From DASWIV01 sp036397475 (GTDB lineage Bacteria; JAJVIF01; JAPKYR01), in the NCBI GenBank assembly GCA_036397475.1, contig DASWIV010000383.1, forward strand, positions 1 to 7,145: 7,145 bases of DNA. Reading direction: 5' to 3'. The stretch's first letter is position 1. Each line of letters starts with the position of its first letter. The notes under the pieces are model-generated. The model had not been told where the DNA came from. It made no database searches and was given only the letters and a program-made list of their open reading frames with translations. The position numbers were made by a program, and so were the translations under genes. Shown here one piece after another: positions 5,575 to 7,145 of this stretch.

Positions 5575-6545
5575 AAGAAATAAGGCATAAGCTTTTCACG
5601 CTTTATGACATGGAGCCTGTACGTACCGATGTGCGGCAGGACATTATCGAAGGGCTTTCATCTCCACGGAAGTTTATCCCGAGCAAATATTTCTACGATA
5701 AACGTGGCAGCGAATTATTCGAGCAGATAACCATGCTCGATGAGTATTACGTCACGCGAACAGAGCTTTCGATAATGCGTGAGCATATTGTAGATATCGC
5801 GAAGTCTATCGGTCCGGAATGCACATTGTTTGAATTTGGAAGCGGCTCGGGGATCAAGACACATATGCTGCTGAGCCACATGGAAGATCCCGTGGCGTTT
5901 ATCCCGATCGAAATTGAAAAGACAATACTGGTGAAGTCGTCGGAGAAGATAGCGGAGTCGTTTCCAAATCTTGAGGTAATGCCGGTCTGCGCGGATTTCT
6001 GGATGAACATCGAACTCCCTCGGTCAAAGCGCGCCCCGAGATCGAAGATGGGATATTTTCCCGGGTCGACACTCGGGAATTTCACGTCGAAGGGATCGCT
6101 GCAATTTTTGAAAAAAGCTGCTTCGATGTGTAACCACCGGGGAGGATTGCTGGTAGGGATTGACCTGCAAAAAGACCAGGATGTCCTGGAAGCGGCGTAC
6201 AACGACTCAAAGGGGGTAACGGCAGCGTTCAATCTGAACCTGATCAGGCGAATAAATTACGAATTCCGTGTGGACATACCTGAAGAGGCGTTTGAGCACT
6301 ATGCTTATTACAATGAGGAGTGGGAAAGGATCGAGATGCATCTTATTTCAAAAGGGGACCTGGACGTTGACCTGAATGGGCACCATGTCCATTTTTCGGA
6401 AGGCGAGCATGTGCTGACTGAATACTCACACAAATACAATCCGAAATTGTTCGAGGAGACAGCGTCGGAAGCCGGCTTCGATGTGGAGAAATACTGGGTG
6501 GACGAGAAAAAGTATTTCTGTATCCATATGCTGAGGCTCAGGTAG
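5571..6545 (+). CDS. egtD: EgtD, L-histidine N-alpha-trimethyltransferase
   Basis: EgtD transfers three methyl groups from S-adenosylmethionine to the alpha-amino group of histidine, giving hercynine, the substrate of EgtB. The protein has 324 residues, the usual length (about 320). Family motifs in order are KYFYDKRGSELFEQIT (39-54) and DEYYVTRTE (57-65), the SAM-binding FEFGSGSGIKT (87-97), FPGSTLGNF (163-171) with the histidine-contacting asparagine N170, GIDLQKD (196-202), AFNLNLIRRINYE (219-231) and YNEEWERIEMHL (247-258). TEYSHKY (283-289) has E284 and S286 in the place of the residues that hold the substrate amino group. The start codon overlaps the egtB stop (ATGA), so translation is coupled. 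The stop is 4 bases from the convergent gene at 6550. Key residues are all present. Confidence 0.96.
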   Translation: MKEIRHKLFTLYDMEPVRTDVRQDIIEGLSSPRKFIPSKYFYDKRGSELFEQITMLDEYYVTRTELSIMREHIVDIAKSIGPECTLFEFGSGSGIKTHMLLSHMEDPVAFIPIEIEKTILVKSSEKIAESFPNLEVMPVCADFWMNIELPRSKRAPRSKMGYFPGSTLGNFTSKGSLQFLKKAASMCNHRGGLLVGIDLQKDQDVLEAAYNDSKGVTAAFNLNLIRRINYEFRVDIPEEAFEHYAYYNEEWERIEMHLISKGDLDVDLNGHHVHFSEGEHVLTEYSHKYNPKLFEETASEAGFDVEKYWVDEKKYFCIHMLRLR

Positions 6546-6549
6546 GCAT

Positions 6550-6969
6550 TTATTCTAAGTTATGCCAATGTCCTGACAGGACCGCCCACCATATCGCCAG
6601 GCCGATAATCGCCCCGAGTATTGTGTATCCAATCAGGAAATTAGCGGCCATGGCGACCAGAATACCGACGACATTAATAACGATAATTCCGTACCATCCC
6701 CATTTTTTCCAGAACCAGATTCCGAAGATGCAAATGAGGCCCAGGAACTGGGAGAATCCGTTTACATACCAGTACCAGTCAGGAGTTTCTCCATAAAATG
6801 CACTCAGCATCGCCATGCTATCTTTGTCAGGCATGGAGCAGCCACGGAACATACTTACGATTCCTCCGACTGTACCCAGGATCAGAAGAATCCACAGGCA
6901 CCCGCTACGTTCCCTGTTCGGAGTAAACCTGGCTCGTGAGCCGGAGCTATACATTGTCTGATTGAACAT
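6550..6969 (-). CDS. Small four-helix membrane protein of unknown function
   Basis: I do not recognise a named family. The 139-residue protein begins with a basic, polar stretch of about 22 residues (probably cytoplasmic) and has four likely membrane helices near residues 24-41, 69-87, 91-110 and 112-131. A periplasmic loop (about 42-68) contains C44 and DWYWY, and WFWKKWGWYG sits at the turn between helices 2 and 3. Aromatic residues are abundant. There is no cleavable signal peptide motif. The ATG at 6969 has an excellent GGAGG (6979-6975) 5 bases upstream, which fixes the start and supports expression. The gene converges with egtD across 4 bases and has no operon partner in the window. A link with ergothioneine is not supported by its orientation. 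Confidence 0.82.
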   Translation of the reverse strand: MFNQTMYSSGSRARFTPNRERSGCLWILLILGTVGGIVSMFRGCSMPDKDSMAMLSAFYGETPDWYWYVNGFSQFLGLICIFGIWFWKKWGWYGIIVINVVGILVAMAANFLIGYTILGAIIGLAIWWAVLSGHWHNLE

Positions 6970-7039
6970 ACACTCCTCCAGAGCATGGTATTTTCAAATC
7001 AAATCAGGCTGTTAAATAATCTCATATTTAAATAAGAAA

Positions 7040-7055
7040 TTCATGCATTCATGAA
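7040..7055. repeat. Short inverted repeat upstream of the membrane protein gene
   Basis: TTCATG and CATGAA are separated by CATT in an A+T-rich stretch between the membrane protein gene and tRNA-Glu. It could be an operator for the minus-strand gene 70 bases away, but a repeat this short occurs often by chance. The rest of 6981-7066 is A+T-rich with no clear minus-strand promoter. Confidence 0.2.
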
Positions 7056-7066
7056 AAAATATTGAG

Positions 7067-7095
7067 TTGATTTTTAATTGGACTGAGTGTAACGT
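7067..7095 (+). promoter_or_regulatory. Candidate promoter of tRNA-Glu
   Basis: TTGATT (7067-7072) serves as a -35, with TGTAAC (7088-7093, 15 bases away) or TAACGT (7090-7095, 17 bases away) as a -10. The tRNA begins about 14 bases beyond, as expected for a tRNA promoter. The -10 is weak, so the call rests largely on position. Confidence 0.4.
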
Positions 7096-7108
7096 AGGAA
7101 AGTTGCGT

Positions 7109-7145
7109 GGTCCCATCGTCTAGTGGTTAGGACACCGCCCTCTCA
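7109..7145 (+). tRNA. trnE: tRNA-Glu (anticodon CUC), 5' half only, cut by the window edge
   Basis: The last 37 bases match the 5' half of a glutamate tRNA: acceptor strand GGTCCCA, then TC, D arm GTCTAGTGGTTAGGAC, A26, anticodon 5' stem CCGCC (7135-7139) and the loop start CTCTCA. The anticodon is CTC (7142-7144), reading GAG. The 3' half lies outside the window, so pairing of the acceptor and T arms cannot be tested. Confidence 0.9.

Noticed and set aside
4225..6545. An ovothiol (OvoA) system instead of ergothioneine
   Set aside because: OvoA is a fusion with a C-terminal methyltransferase. Here the synthase ends after the formylglycine-enzyme-like domain, and the separate methyltransferase has EgtD motifs.
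6570..6582. GTCCT/AGGAC hairpin near the end of egtD as a terminator
   Set aside because: The stem is only 5 bp with a 3-base loop, no T run follows on either strand, and it lies in the coding part of the membrane protein gene.
1..7145. CRISPR array, rRNA, insertion sequence or known riboswitch
   Set aside because: No regularly spaced repeats, transposase gene, rRNA-like segment or recognisable riboswitch core was seen on either strand.

Overview
The window is bacterial chromosome of roughly mid G+C with one end of an integrated mobile element on its left side. No gene pins down the taxon. The PiT/DUF47 phosphate pair, the two-gene ergothioneine cluster and a CCA-encoding tRNA-Gln(CUG) would fit an environmental bacterium, and an FCB-type or other uncultured lineage is only a guess.

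Region 1 (1-1919) is the integrated element. A small unrecognised ORF is followed by a complete large serine recombinase reading rightwards. The recombinase gene runs into the 3' end of a tRNA-Gln gene on the opposite strand, and its stop codon lies inside the tRNA T-stem. Its last codons also contain, on the minus strand, a well-formed intrinsic terminator placed correctly to end the tRNA transcript. This 60-base stretch therefore appears to serve as protein C-terminus, tRNA 3' end and tRNA terminator. The far end of the element is outside the window.

Region 2 (1905-4125, minus strand) carries, in order of transcription, a promoter, a PhoU-like DUF47 protein, a PiT-family phosphate permease and tRNA-Gln with its own promoter. 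DUF47 and PiT form the usual inorganic phosphate uptake pair, with strong G+C palindromes between the two genes. I see no terminator between pit and the tRNA, so the terminator inside the recombinase gene may end both.

Region 3 (4168-6545, plus strand) is an egtB-egtD operon with an ATGA overlap. EgtD trimethylates histidine to hercynine and EgtB joins hercynine oxidatively to a thiol donor, giving the sulfoxide precursor of ergothioneine. The C-S lyase and the glutamyl-cysteine genes egtA and egtC are absent from the window. The EgtB C-terminus looks more like the cysteine-using type.

Region 4 (6550-7145) has a small four-helix membrane protein on the minus strand, convergent with egtD across a 4-base gap, then an intergenic region and the 5' half of tRNA-Glu(CUC), which runs off the right edge. 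No stretch over 300 bases lacks a gene, and no CRISPR array, rRNA or insertion sequence is seen.
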